Made by a program: the position numbers and the translations under genes | Shown: in pieces, positions 32,601 through 43,320 of the stretch | Layout of the letters: each line of letters starts with the position of its first letter | Numbering within the stretch: the first letter of the stretch is position 1 | The notes under the pieces: model-generated | Databases searched by the model: none | Told to the model about the DNA's origin: nothing | The model's input: only the letters and a program-made list of their open reading frames with translations | Assembly (NCBI GenBank): GCA_019722365.1 | Contig: JADFUC010002023.1 | Location: forward strand, 124,001-188,000 | Source: Lithospermum erythrorhizon | Lineage: Eukaryota; Streptophyta; Magnoliopsida; Boraginales; Boraginaceae | Length of the DNA: 64,000 nt | Direction: 5' to 3'

Positions 32601-34608
32601 TTATTCGACCTTTTCCCCTGCTCTAAAGAAATTGCTAAAAATATAGATACTGATGTCATTGTAGAAGATGCCGCGAAGATGTGAAAGTGTTTTCTATTTT
32701 GTTTCCGAGATACATACTTGAGAGAGAACTTGCTGTACTTAAGAAATTTAACACTCCTATAAAGTTAAAATGATCAATGTCTAACCATTTTATATGCAAG
32801 AGTTATCTGGAAATTAGTCCCCAGCCCTATCTCAAGGTTTTCCATTGGAATCTTTCTGCAGTTACCAATCCTCAAATGAAAGTTGCCTATCTTATTATCT
32901 GCATCATATTTTCCATTTACGATGATGTTAAGATTCTCATCACACAACTCATCTTAAGAATAACATATTATAGTGATAACTATGCTCTTCAATTTTGCAG
33001 ACTAATATAATGCGTTATAATGAAGATTCCTTAAAGAAGATCAATCAAAAGGCGGGAACTGACTTAATGCAGTCTCAGTTTTCTGAAAACTTCTCAACGG
33101 AAAGTTCAACTGATATAAAAGAATCCAGCGCAGGATCTTCTCTTACATCTGTGATAAAGGATCTGGAAATGCCAATGCCGCCTCTTGCACTTGCCCCAAT
33201 ACATCTTCAGGGGATCAGGTAGAATTTGATGTTTCTAAAGTTAGTATTCCTATTACAAGTGACAAACGTTTATTGGGGACTTTTATCTTTTCGGCTTCAT
33301 GGCACCATCAATTGTAAAGAGGGTTTGTAGCTAATCCATTTTTGTTGTGTCAGAAAGCCCTGCAATGTTTGCAATGTACTAGCTGACATGGTTGGGGCTG
33401 TCAGACCTCTAGCGAAACAGCAGCAACAAATAGTCGAACTATGTGAGCTGTCCAGCTCTTTGGAGGTTGCTGTTGAAGAACCTGCTTTACGACAGGCTTT
33501 AAGCAACTTAATTGAGGGTGCTATGTTGCGGACACAAGTTGGAGGAAAGGTTGAAATTGCCTCCACTGGTGCACCGGCTGGTGGTGCGCTCATCATAATT
33601 GATGATGATGGTCCTGATATGCACTATATGGTATTAACTTCTAGCATATCACATATTTTTATGATAAATAATACTTAGTAATGCCGATTTTAGCTTTAAC
33701 TAGATTATTTACTATGGGTCTTTAAGGTCTTCGTCATTCTATGGGCTACCGGCTACCTAAGGTGGCAAAGTAACATGATAGTCCACTCTGACACAGATCA
33801 TTCAAGGAAAATGGACCACTATGCCATGCAAATAATACATATCATGTATCAACAAGTTCAGGATTACATGTATTATTTGCATGGCACATCTTTAAGAAAA
33901 AGGATCCTTTTTCATCCTTAAGATAAGTCTCGAATGCCCAACCAATATGATTTACAATTTCTCTCCATAAGAATTAAACGAACGTGTTGTTACTCAAATG
34001 TTATAATACGACTCAAAAACTGAAGACCTGTATATCTCCCCAATTTATTTTAAACTGATTAGCAAATCCCTTTGGAGTAATATTTCCTGGTATGATTGAC
34101 TGGATACTGCTTGACCGCCCTCAGAAAAGCCCCTTCTATTTATTTCACGACTTTGGTTAATGTATCTATGTAATCGGGTGATCAACAATCACCTGCACTT
34201 GTAGTGTTCACATTGATTCTTAACTTTTGCCATATTTCTTTACTCTGTTTATGTTTCTGTAATTACAGGTGGACTTTACGTTGGGTCTTAATCACATCTC
34301 AGCCGTATGCATGGAAAATATATTCTGTTATCATTAATGCACAAATTTCTTTTTGCTTGCAGACTCAGATGCACTCCCTCACACCATTTGGGACGGACCT
34401 TTTTTCCCAAGAAAGGGTTGAGGACAATATGACTTGGAACTTTGTAGCCGGCTTGACTGTTGCTCGAGAGATATTGGAGAGCTATGGATGTGTTGTCCGT
34501 ATCATATCACCTAGAAAAACAAATGCAGCAACTGGAGCTGGGGGAACACGAGTAGAACTCTGGCTTCCATCATTCTCTACTTCAACTGACAAGGGTCGTC
34601 TGGCTTAG
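29645..34608 (+). CDS. CSK: Chloroplast sensor kinase (CSK), complete gene, nine exons
   Basis: The exons are 29645-30142, 31250-31411, 31497-31796, 31989-32054, 32131-32199, 32306-32398, 33001-33218, 33354-33630 and 34363-34608 (642 aa, all GT-AG, in phase). CSK is a plastid histidine-kinase-like sensor that reads the redox state of plastoquinone and links photosynthesis to chloroplast transcription. The first ~90 residues are rich in Ser, Thr, His and Pro and fit a transit peptide. A GAF domain spans about 140-280 (FQRLCVEQLDLFRRI; GSYVMDRLELRRITLYPG; LGAVVFPLVKHPF). The dimerisation helix lies at about 325-385 (NLVEQIRGSLSSIQTLSKML). Where bacterial kinases have SHELR, this has VEQIR, so the phospho-acceptor His is Glu-341, as remembered for Arabidopsis CSK. 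The ATP-binding part is weakly conserved (LRQALSNLIEGA; IIIDDDGPD; GLTVAREILESYGC; RVELWLP). The start was chosen at 29645; an upstream in-frame ATG-less extension from 29468 runs into a repeat. Confidence 0.93.
30330..30440 (+). mobile_element. Au-like SINE fragment in CSK intron 1
   Basis: The stretch CAGCCTCCGGTTATCACAGG, GATAAGGTTGTATCC and ATCCGATCTTCCC resembles the conserved middle/3' part of a widespread plant SINE (GGTAAGGCTGCGTACATCCGAC in memory). Box A and box B are not visible, so it is a 5'-truncated or old copy. It is well inside the intron. Confidence 0.45.
33822..33886. repeat. Perfect 19-bp inverted repeat with 27-base loop in CSK intron 8
   Basis: TGCCATGCAAATAATACAT at 33822-33840 is exactly complementary to ATGTATTATTTGCATGGCA at 33868-33886. 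Bases outside the arms do not pair. Confidence 0.95.
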
Positions 34609-34647
34609 GAGTTGGTTAACATAAGTCTAGAAATATAGAGTGCGCCT

Positions 34648-34679
34648 GTTTCCCATTCATTTGGTTTCCCATTCATTTG
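34648..34679. repeat. Two tandem 16-bp units in the CSK 3' UTR
   Basis: GTTTCCCATTCATTTG occurs twice in a row, about 40 bases after the stop codon. Confidence 0.95.
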
Positions 34680-35119
34680 GTTACAAGGATGCTCTTCGGC
34701 TGGTCAATAGGGCATATTGCATTCGCTTCTGTAATAGAAGCAAGTGATCATGTGAGTCGATTTTCTTGCAATTTTTCTCCTAGTTCTTTGTACATAAATA
34801 GCATTTGGATGACATTATCAATGTACAGCATGAAGCTAATGTAAATAGAAAGAGAAGTGTATAGGAGGTTGTTTATATCAATATAGAGGGTATTTTAGCA
34901 CCATGCTACAATAACTGAATAGGTCATCAGAGGATCCGTCTTTGATATAGAGACCATTAGCTATGGATATTGTTCTATCAGAAAGTTATTTGTATATGTA
35001 GAAGCTCCGACGAATTTGGTTATTGCCAATATGCCACATTATTAAATGCTAGCAAAGACTCATCAATGACTGTATTTTTCTTGACACTGTACTTTGTTTT
35101 AGCAAAATGGGTAGTAATC

Positions 35120-37110
35120 ATTTTCCATAAAAAGGAATAGGGATTAGGGAATGTAAAATGATTGCTCTTTTATTATTGTACATTGGACTTTATTACACAG
35201 TTGATGAATTAGGACAAGGTACACTCAGGTTCGTTTCTTGTCCTCATCTCTTATTACTCTTATTACTGATTGCTTGAGTCTCAATTGTTTTTAGATTATG
35301 GATGTCTTAAAAAACTGTGTAGCTTAATTAGATAAAATTGGTACTTACTCGCTCTAAATAAAATTACTTATCATTATTACTTGAAAATTTTGAATATTTT
35401 TATTTGTCTTTCTAACGAAAAAATATTTCTTTCTACTAATTTATTCTTCAAATAAGTATTTTTTTTAATACTTTTATTATTAAATTATCGATCAATTTAA
35501 CGTTATATTGAATTAATCATATTCTATATTTTTAATGTAATTGAATAATTTTCTTCTTCTTCATTTGTGAGAGTTCTGTGTCGGCGCTTATTTCAGTGAA
35601 CAAAATTGAGAAAGGATTTAAGTGTTCAAACAATAAATATGTCACATTATTAGAACTGTATGTATATTTCTTGGAATTCCGCTAAATTTGGTAATATGTG
35701 GGAGAGTAATATTTTCGCCATACTATATAGAATGACTGAAAGATTCCTCAAGATAAAAGCATTGACCAAGAACAAGAGAAGTTGTTTTAATTGCGTAGCA
35801 TCACCTGGTGAGCTTTGCGGTATCAAGCAAACTTTGTAATTTGTTAAAATCTGTTTCAGATTTCTGAGACTGTCATAGATACAGTTTTTGAAATGGGTCA
35901 GGGACTATGCATATGAAAGGTTTTTTTTATTGCAAATCAAACATGAAGCATCAAGTCTAGTGTGTGTGTCCTATTATATAAAGACTCAAACACGTTCTAT
36001 CTATCATCGAGTTTAACAGAATTAATGTTTATAAAATTTCATCTCTTAACGAATATTTATTTACACTCATATAACAATTTTGAGAGATTTATATTGTTAA
36101 ATTATCAGGAGTCGAATATCGTAGATTGGTTGTTGACGTGAGGGATAAAAAAGATGGGGGATTTTGCTAGTTTGAGTGTAGTATGCCAGACAGAATATAT
36201 GGAGCATATTCGTATAAGTCCCTTCTTATAATTTCACATTATAAATAACTCTTTATTCGCCTTTAACTAAAGCACGCATTGGCACCAAACCGAAGTTATC
36301 ATCTTTTGTGTGTCTTTTTACGCCTGCACTATTTATTTCCTCATATTTCACAAATTTATACTTAACCAAAGTGTTATTGATTATCGGTTCAACATCACAA
36401 GAACAACAGATCCATCTTTGATCGCGCACCAACAATTTGTGTGTATAACAATGACAAGTAAACAAATTCGAAGCGAGTATTATTGTTGATATTTGGTATC
36501 TAGAAGAAAAAATATTTGCTATCAAGAATTTCATGTTTATTTGCTTTTGAATTAGCTAGAATATAACTCCCTCCATGCCAAAGATATTTATCACTTTGAT
36601 TTCAATAAGCATTTTAAAATTTAAACTTTAATATTTGTGTGTATCAGTGTATGTTGAATAATAATATTTGGCGAAACATATATAAAAGGATATGAATTTT
36701 AAGCTACTTAGCTATGATAATGATAATATTGATTCAAATCAAAGCATTTGGCTGCTATATCATAAGTTTCATCGTGGCACATGCCACCGAATACTTTGAG
36801 TCACCATCCCATCGCTACTTGGGGCCTGAAGAACTTCCATGAGGGTAGTTATGAGAATGGAAGCCTGAATGACCAGGCCTCATCATCTGCATGCTTTGGG
36901 GAATTTCCATAATAGTCATTTGTGTAAATGAAACCATTGTTGTAATGCTTGTCTTTGAAGTACTCTTCCTTGTGCAACCTGTTGTGAGAATCCATCTTCA
37001 GTAGTGTGTGTAGCAAGATTTCTTATTATACAATTTTCCAAATGTCTTGCATGTCATGTTTAAGTTTGTATAATGGATGTGTCACACGAAATACTGAGTT
37101 GTTATAATAC
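35120..37110. repeat. Duplicated block, left copy (relics of the F-box neighbourhood)
   Basis: Segments here reappear to the right: 35150-35300 resembles 39610-39770 (TTTTATTATTGTACATTGGA...); 35545-36020 resembles 39080-39560 (TTCTTCATTTGTGAGAG, CTAAATTTGGTAATAYGTG, AGATTCCTCAAGATAAAA, TTTATTGCAAATCAAACA); and 36790-37100 resembles 43000-43320. The left copy has no F-box coding. A minus-strand frame at 36253-36534 starts MKFLIANIF and is not recognised. Confidence 0.7.
36780..37010 (-). pseudogene. Short coding-like block Z, left copy
   Basis: On the minus strand one frame reads MDSHNRLHKEEYFKDKHYNNG from 36993, then TNDYYGNSPKHADDEAWS to a stop. The same block at 43000-43200 is similar at DNA level. 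Reading continues in other frames (RPGHSGFHSHNYPHGSSSG). The family is not recognised. It is probably the last exon, or a broken last exon, of a small gene that was duplicated with the F-box locus. Whether either copy is expressed cannot be told. Confidence 0.4.
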
Positions 37111-37359
37111 ACACTTAAATAGTATGGCTTGAGGAAACGACTATTTTACCCCCTATTTTTAAGATAATAATTACGTAAATTATATTCTCGAACAAAATAA
37201 CTATTTTACATTCAAAATCACTATTCGCATACAGATATTGGTTCTTCAAGAAATATAATGTTGATTTAGATTTGCTTCGACTAAGATTTATAAGGAATTA
37301 AAATTAATTGAAACCAAAGTCTCATGATGCTAACAACAAAATCATTTTTTCTATTTTTT

Positions 37360-37620
37360 TTCACTTGTCCACGAGCATCTCAACGACACGGCGAGTTTTG
37401 CGGTAGCGCCGCGCGATTTGCGCTCGGACCCCCCGATGTTAGCAAGTAATTGTTGTTGAATCCGCCGCGCTTGCTGCGTGGTTATCTCCGATTTTGCTGG
37501 CGCCGCAGACGGAGCGGCAATGACCGTTTCAAGGCACATCTCGTAACCCTTCCACATCGTGATGACCACCGCGTGACGCTAACGTTAACGTAGATTAACG
37601 CGTTGTTGCTTACACGCTAG
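37360..37620. other. GC-rich island of unknown origin
   Basis: About 250 bases rich in CG and GCC words (GCGGTAGCGCCGCGCGATTT, CTGGCGCCGCAGACGGAGCG) sit in DNA that is otherwise strongly AT-rich. A 72-codon minus-strand frame (37569-37351) reads ETVIAAPSAAPAKSEITT and QQQLLANIGGSERKSRG. No family is recognised and no start or splice context supports a gene. It may be a captured gene fragment or part of an old element. Confidence 0.4.
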
Positions 37621-38330
37621 AAATGTAACCCCGTAGAGTAATGTAAAAATAAACCATCACAAATTGCAATTTTATATTACATACAACTTTAATGCAAAGA
37701 AAAATGATGCAATTACATCCTTTCAATATCAGGAGTAGCCTTAATTAATTCTGGCTCCACAAATATAAATAAGCCATAAATATCCTCGATACATATCGCT
37801 GCACATTCGTCCCCGAATTTACACATTTGGCGCGATTTGATCCCTTAATTTAACGATGCCATTATCTCCTAATATTTTTGCTTAATTGAAATTTATTTCT
37901 GGGGCAAAATTATGATTTTAACTAAATATTTGGGAGAAATCTTGAATTAAGAACAACTTATATGCAACCTAATTCCCTAGAGGAAGCAAGCCTTACATTT
38001 TCCTTCAGAAAGTACCACATGTTCACCTCATATCTATTTTCCATTAACAATATTACAATACCTTTAAAGAAATTTCAAATTTAAACGATAAAGTTTATGC
38101 CCGAATAAGATTTAAATCTTACACTCAGAATAATAACTACAGACATTTACTTAATAAGCCCAAGAGTGTAGTTGAAGACATCTACTACTTCACAATAAGA
38201 AGTAAGATACGTAAGGTAAATGACAATTTGATACATATTCCATTATACTCCATTCCATATGCGCTTTTAACGCTAATATTAAACTATTTTACCCCAAAGA
38301 CCATTAAGTAGCATATACTCCCTCGCAGAG
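37621..38330. other. AT-rich intergenic region; no gene seen
   Basis: There is no coding signal. It ends at the start of the duplicated F-box upstream block, which opens with the Stowaway-like word TACTCCCTCGCAG at 38318. Confidence 0.5.
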
Positions 38331-39066
38331 ATGTGAAAAAATATTGTCGTTAATTTTACTCATTGATTTTTTTTTAATCTGCTGAACTTAATATTTGCTT
38401 ATATACTAGATAATATTTGACGTAAAAATATATACATGGATTGTTCTCGCATCAATTAGAAGTTGATCGCTTAGTAAAAAATTTCTTTCGTTTCATTATA
38501 ATTCATCATTTATTTCTTTTACTTTCATTGGCTCATATAAAACAATTATTATCTTAATAAAGAATTTTCAGCCTAAAAGATACTAAACTGGCATTACTGA
38601 TGGTGTATAAGATACTATTATGTTTAAACTTCCATTTTACTACGAATACGATAGCTGGAGATAAACAAAAGTTATATTGTCAATCCAAGACAAAATTTGT
38701 TGATATGGACGCTTCAAAATTTAAATTGACAATCTTTTGGGCGAAGGTAGTATTTTCCGGGAGGTTTTTGTGTGTTTTGTTTTATGATTGTAGGTAGGTT
38801 TGTAGTTGATTAAATTTATTCCAATGCCAAAGAATCTGTCTGAGAAAATATGATTGTAATTTTGGTTACATTTCTTATTGCTTATGCAAAATTCTTCATT
38901 TGAGTACAGATATCTGATCAGAAAAATAGAATAAGACGGCGATTCAAGTTGATCATGGATCATGAGTGATTTGCCCGACGGTATACTTCAGCAGATCTAC
39001 TCATGGATGCCAACAGAAGAATTTGTTAGGGCATCTGTTCTCTCTAAACGCTGGTACGGCCTCTAG
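38330..39066 (+). repeat. Duplicated F-box upstream block, first copy
   Basis: This block resembles 40335-41075. Shared words include AGATGTGAAAAATATTGTC, TTTCATTATAATTCATCATTT, GTTGATATGGACG, CAAAATTTAAATTGACAATC and TTGCCCGACGKTATACTTCA. Copies lie about 2.0 kb apart in direct orientation with scattered small indels. The copy includes the promoter, 5' UTR and first F-box codons. Confidence 0.8.
38962..39066 (+). pseudogene. Truncated F-box fragment, 34 codons
   Basis: From the ATG at 38962 it reads MSDLPDGILQQIYSWMPTEE, then FVRASVLSKRWYGL and a TAG where the complete copy has a Trp codon (TGG). A small deletion removes the codons for R-L at the original start, so the first ATG (38955) meets a stop after four codons. 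After the TAG the homology to the F-box gene ends and sequence of the other duplicated segment begins. It keeps most of an F-box core but no LRR or FBD part, and is best read as a dead fragment. Confidence 0.75.
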
Positions 39067-39079
39067 CTACATTTTTAAT

Positions 39080-40330
39080 GCAATTTTTGACTAATTTTTC
39101 TTTTTCTTCATTTGTGAGAGTGTTCAAAGTGCCGATTGCTTATTTTGCTACCAAATCAAAGAAACACGAACGCGATCGATCGTCAAAACAGCCAAGCATG
39201 CCTACCATCGTAACTCCCGCGCAAATATTTTTATTCTACTAAATTTGGTAATACGTGAGAGGTTATTGGCCCTACTACGACATCAAGATTCCTCAAAGAT
39301 AAAAGATCGATCAAGGTCACAGTATGCCTTTGGGAATTATAAGATTCGATTTATGAGTTTTTAATAAGGAAACTTTGTAATTTGTTAAAAATCTTGTTCT
39401 CTCATGTATTTTGGCATCAAACATGTGTATTACATGATAATATTCTACGAGACTCATGTTATTTAAAAGGTTTTATTGCAAATCAAACACGAACATCAGT
39501 TCTGTGTCCTGCATACTATAAAAAAGATCTTCAAACACAAGCCATATCTATCATTGAGAGTTTAGCGTAAATTATTCAGGTAGAAAAATTTTCAATTATA
39601 AAGAAGAGGGAATATAAAAAGATTGCTTTTTTATTATTGTGCATTGGACTTTAGTACATAGTTGATGAATTATTACAAAGGTACATCACTCTATGCACAT
39701 CTCCTTCAGGTTTCTTGAAATTTTATTAATCTTATTGCTGATCAGTTGAGTCTTGATTGTTTCTAGATTATGGGTACTTATTATCGGTGGCGGAATCATA
39801 AATTTCATATAGGGGAGGCGAATGAATTAATTTTATATAAATGAATAAAAATAAACAAAGTTAAAAGATTTAACAATTTAATTTCAATAAACGAATTCAG
39901 AAATTTTATTTTAATAAGAAACTATAATTTTTAAAATTTTAAATTTCTAGCTTCCTCCAATCGCTTATTATTAATGATATCAAGTACAGTTTCATGTTTG
40001 TTTGCTTTTTTATGTATATTGATCGTCAATCTTCAGAGGCAAAATTAATAATAATTAATCTAGCAGTGAATGAAGTTGTTCTATTAAAATATTGTTTGGA
40101 TACCACATTCAATGTAGTCAATGTAGGTGAAACTATTAAAATATTGTTTAAAAACTATTAAAATTTCATTCACCTCCTATTACACAAATATTTGAGAGGG
40201 TGAATGAATGGGTAATGAAAAGTAAACTATTAAATTACATTAACTCTAGATTAACTTACATGTGAAATAAAATTTGCATCCAAATGCTTAATTAATATTA
40301 ACTTGTTCACCCCAAACAAATTAATTATTA
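39080..40330. repeat. Duplicated spacer between F-box fragment and F-box gene
   Basis: 39080-39560 matches 35545-36020 and 39610-39770 matches 35150-35300. The order of these two segments is reversed relative to the left copy, as expected if the junction of a tandem duplication lies near 39570-39600. The remaining part (39780-40330) is AT-rich with CTATTAAAATATTGTTT repeats at 40083 and 40133. No gene is seen. Confidence 0.6.
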
Positions 40331-40967
40331 TAGTATATACTCAAGATGTGAAAAATATTGTCAAGTTTTGAATTTTGACGGTTGACTTTTAATTGTTGAA
40401 CTTAATATTTGTTTATATGTTTGTATAATATTTGATGAAAAATATATACATAGTACTCGTTCCGTGTCAATTTAGTTGATCGTTTAGCAAAAACTTCTTG
40501 TTTCATTATAATTCATCATTTACTTTACTTTCATTGGTTTGATATAAAACCAATTATTATCTTAATAAAGTAATTTTGAGCTAGAAGATTAATTAAATTG
40601 AGATGGATGGATGGAGTATAAGATACTATTATGTTTAACCTACTTTACTATGAACATGATAGTTTTGATATAAGTCAAAGTTATATGTGTCAACTAAGGC
40701 ACAAAATTTGTTGATATGGACGTTTCAAAATTTAAATTGACAATCTTTTTCGGGGCGAAGGTAGTATTTTCCGAGTTTTTTTGTGTGTTTTGCTTTATGA
40801 TTGTAGGTTTGTAGTTGATTAATTTATTCCAATGTCAAAGAATCTGTCTGAGAAAATATGATTTGTAATTTTGGTTTATATTTCTTATTGCTTATGCAAA
40901 TTTCTTTCACTTGAGTACAGATATCTGATCAGAAAATAGAATAAGACTTAAGATTCATAAGTTGATC

Positions 40968-42868
40968 ATGGATCGGTTGAGTGATTTGCCCGACGTTATA
41001 CTTCAGCAGATCTACTCATGGATGCCAACAGAAGAATTTGTTAGGACATCTGTTCTCTCTAAACGCTGGAACGGCCTCTGGCTCTCTTCCCCCTCTTTAT
41101 TCTTCGATCTACACTTACATAATCAACTCGATGATTTCTATGAGTTCATTAACCGAACTTTGATCTTCCGTGGTTGCAGTAGAGTTAAAAGTTTCAGGAT
41201 AAAACTGTTTCTGAATCGCAATTATACACGAGTAACACGACACCTTGATTTGTGGGTTCGATATGCATTACAAAATGAGACTGAACAGCTATTTCTAGAT
41301 CTCTCTGGAGATTCTGCTCTCTACAGTCCGCCTCAGTTCTGTTACTTTCTTCATCACTTATGCTTGGAGGCTGAGTAGCATAATCCGTCAGGTGAGTCAG
41401 TTGGACTTCACTGAAGACTCTAGTTCTTCAATGTGTGATTTTGGTAGGAGATATTATTCATCAAGTGGTTTTGGGCTGTTCTCAATTGCAATCACTAGAA
41501 TTGCTTCACTGTGTGGGCTATTATGCCTTAAGTATTTATTCTACTAGCTTGAAGAGGCTGGCAATAACCGACAGTGAACCACCTTCTGTTTATATCAGTG
41601 GGGACGACTTGGAAATCTCAGCTCCAAATATCGAGTCTATTTGCATGTCTGGTGACCTCTACAGGAAGTGTTTGTTGACAAATTTGTCATCCCTACTTCA
41701 GGCCACTCTTTATTTCTATGGAACTAAACTTTTTAATCATGAGCAGGATAGATTATTGGAGGTTTTAGAGAGTCTTGAGCATGTTGAGAATCTTAAACTG
41801 GGAGAATGGTGTATCAAGGTTGGACTTCTATGCAATCTTCTTACCGAATTGTGCAAAGGCCCACACTCTATCATCATTTCTTCATTGGATTCTGCACTTC
41901 TAATTAAGTGTTGTGTTACATATTACTGACTTCATTGCTATCTATGTATCTGGTTCTGGTGGTGGCGTGTGAAGAGGGGTCTGGGATGGTTGATTGAAAT
42001 TTATAATCGTACATGCATGCATACATACTTGACTCCTTATCAAAAGTGCAGAATTTGATTTTGGCGAGTTGTGATTATAAGCATCTATATCGAGTTATTT
42101 GCATATAATAATTGATTCATCAGTTTGGTTGATGCACATTTTTAAGTCTCTATTGTCATCCTACATTTAAAGCTCATCATTTTCCATTTATCTCATAGAC
42201 TACTATCTCATTTGCTCATTGGCGTCCATCTATTTTGTTCGAATATTATTGAAGGTTTTAGCAATAAGGGAGAAAAAAGGTTTGCCTTGTCGTCCGCTGA
42301 AGTGTAAATCTCTAGTGGTGAATACAAGTCTTAAGCAAGAAGACATTCCTGGGATATTACTTCTTCTAAAATGCTCACCAGATTTGGAAACATTGACGCT
42401 AAACATAACTTCTCCAGAGTTTGAACAAGTATGTTTCTTTCTAGATATTAGGCCATGGAGCCTTTGCCTTCCAGATATCAAAATATGAATAATTTGTACT
42501 TATTTGTACTTTCGCAGCATCTTTACGAGTCAGAGGTGGGGAAATTAGCAGACTTCAGCAACTTTGCTGGCGATCGTTACTTAAATTCACAAGTTGATGG
42601 GATTAATTGCTTACAGCTCAAACTGAGAACCATCAACATTACTCACTTCGTGGAGCAGAACTTGCTACTTCCATTCATAAAGTTTATGCTCAGGGAAGCA
42701 AGAGTGCTGAAGAATATGGAAATAAGATCTAAATACATGGATCCAAACTCGCCTCTTAATTCTCTGTTCAACGTGGCTCGGGAGCTGTCAGATATGCCAA
42801 AGTCGTCACCTAATGTTGTGGTGAAGCTACACAACTCCAATAGCATGGTTTCACTTACTATTTTTTAG
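40968..42868 (+). pseudogene. F-box/LRR/FBD protein gene with clustered frame breaks
   Basis: The likely exons are 40968-41818 (broken), 42255-42428 and 42519-42868. The N-terminus is an F-box (MDRLSDLPDVILQQIYSWMP, then VLSKRWNGLW), which binds SKP1 in SCF ubiquitin ligases. LRR-type repeats follow (SWTSLKTLVLQCVILVGD; LKRLAITDSEPPSVYISGDDLEISAPNIE; LLKCSPDLETLTLNI), and the end is FBD-like (INITHFVEQNLLLPFIKFML; NVVVKLH). Introns at 41819-42254 and 42429-42518 are GT-AG and join WCIK to VLAIREKKG cleanly. Between about 41350 and 41396 the frame changes several times: a TAG at 41375, then a one-base loss before GTCAGTTGG. About 1.1 kb on both sides is intact. It may be a young pseudogene or an assembly error. 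Substrate and pathway are unknown. Confidence 0.75.
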
Positions 42869-42999
42869 CTCCAATTGCTATCACTCTGCTATAATAAAAA
42901 GACTTCGTAAAAGTTTGTGTTTCAGTATGCTGTTTGCTTCCTCTAGTTATGTTTATTTGAACTATATGTATTAACTTAATGCTGAGATTGAGAGTACAT

Positions 43000-43320
43000 G
43001 CCACTCGAGTACTTTGAGCCGTAACCATATCCATCGCTACTTGGGGTCGGAGAAACTTCCATGAGGGTAGTTATGAGAATGGAAGCCTGAATGACCAGGC
43101 CTCATCATCTCTGCATGCTTGAGGAATTTCCATAATAGTCATTTTTGTAAATGAAACCATTGAAGTACTCTTCCTTGTGCGTCCTGTTGAGAGAATCCAA
43201 AAATTGAGGTTTGGAAAACCATTTTCAGTGTAGCAAGACTTCTTATTATACAATTTCCCAAATGTCTTGCATATCATGATCTCAAGTTTGTGTAATAGAT
43301 GTGTCACTTGAAATATAACA
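43000..43320 (-). pseudogene. Short coding-like block Z, right copy
   Basis: This is the second copy of the block at 36780-37010, about 6.2 kb away in the same orientation and just past the F-box gene 3' end. On the minus strand one frame ends PSSDGYGYGSKYSSGMYSQS before a TAA at about 42979, and another reads STGRTRKSTSMVSFTKMTIM to a stop. The two copies differ by small indels that shift the frames relative to each other. The family is not recognised. Confidence 0.4.

Noticed and set aside
36253..36534. 93-codon minus-strand frame with a signal-peptide-like start
   Set aside because: The family is not recognised and it lies between duplicated relics. It could be a small secreted protein, but nothing beyond the open frame supports it.
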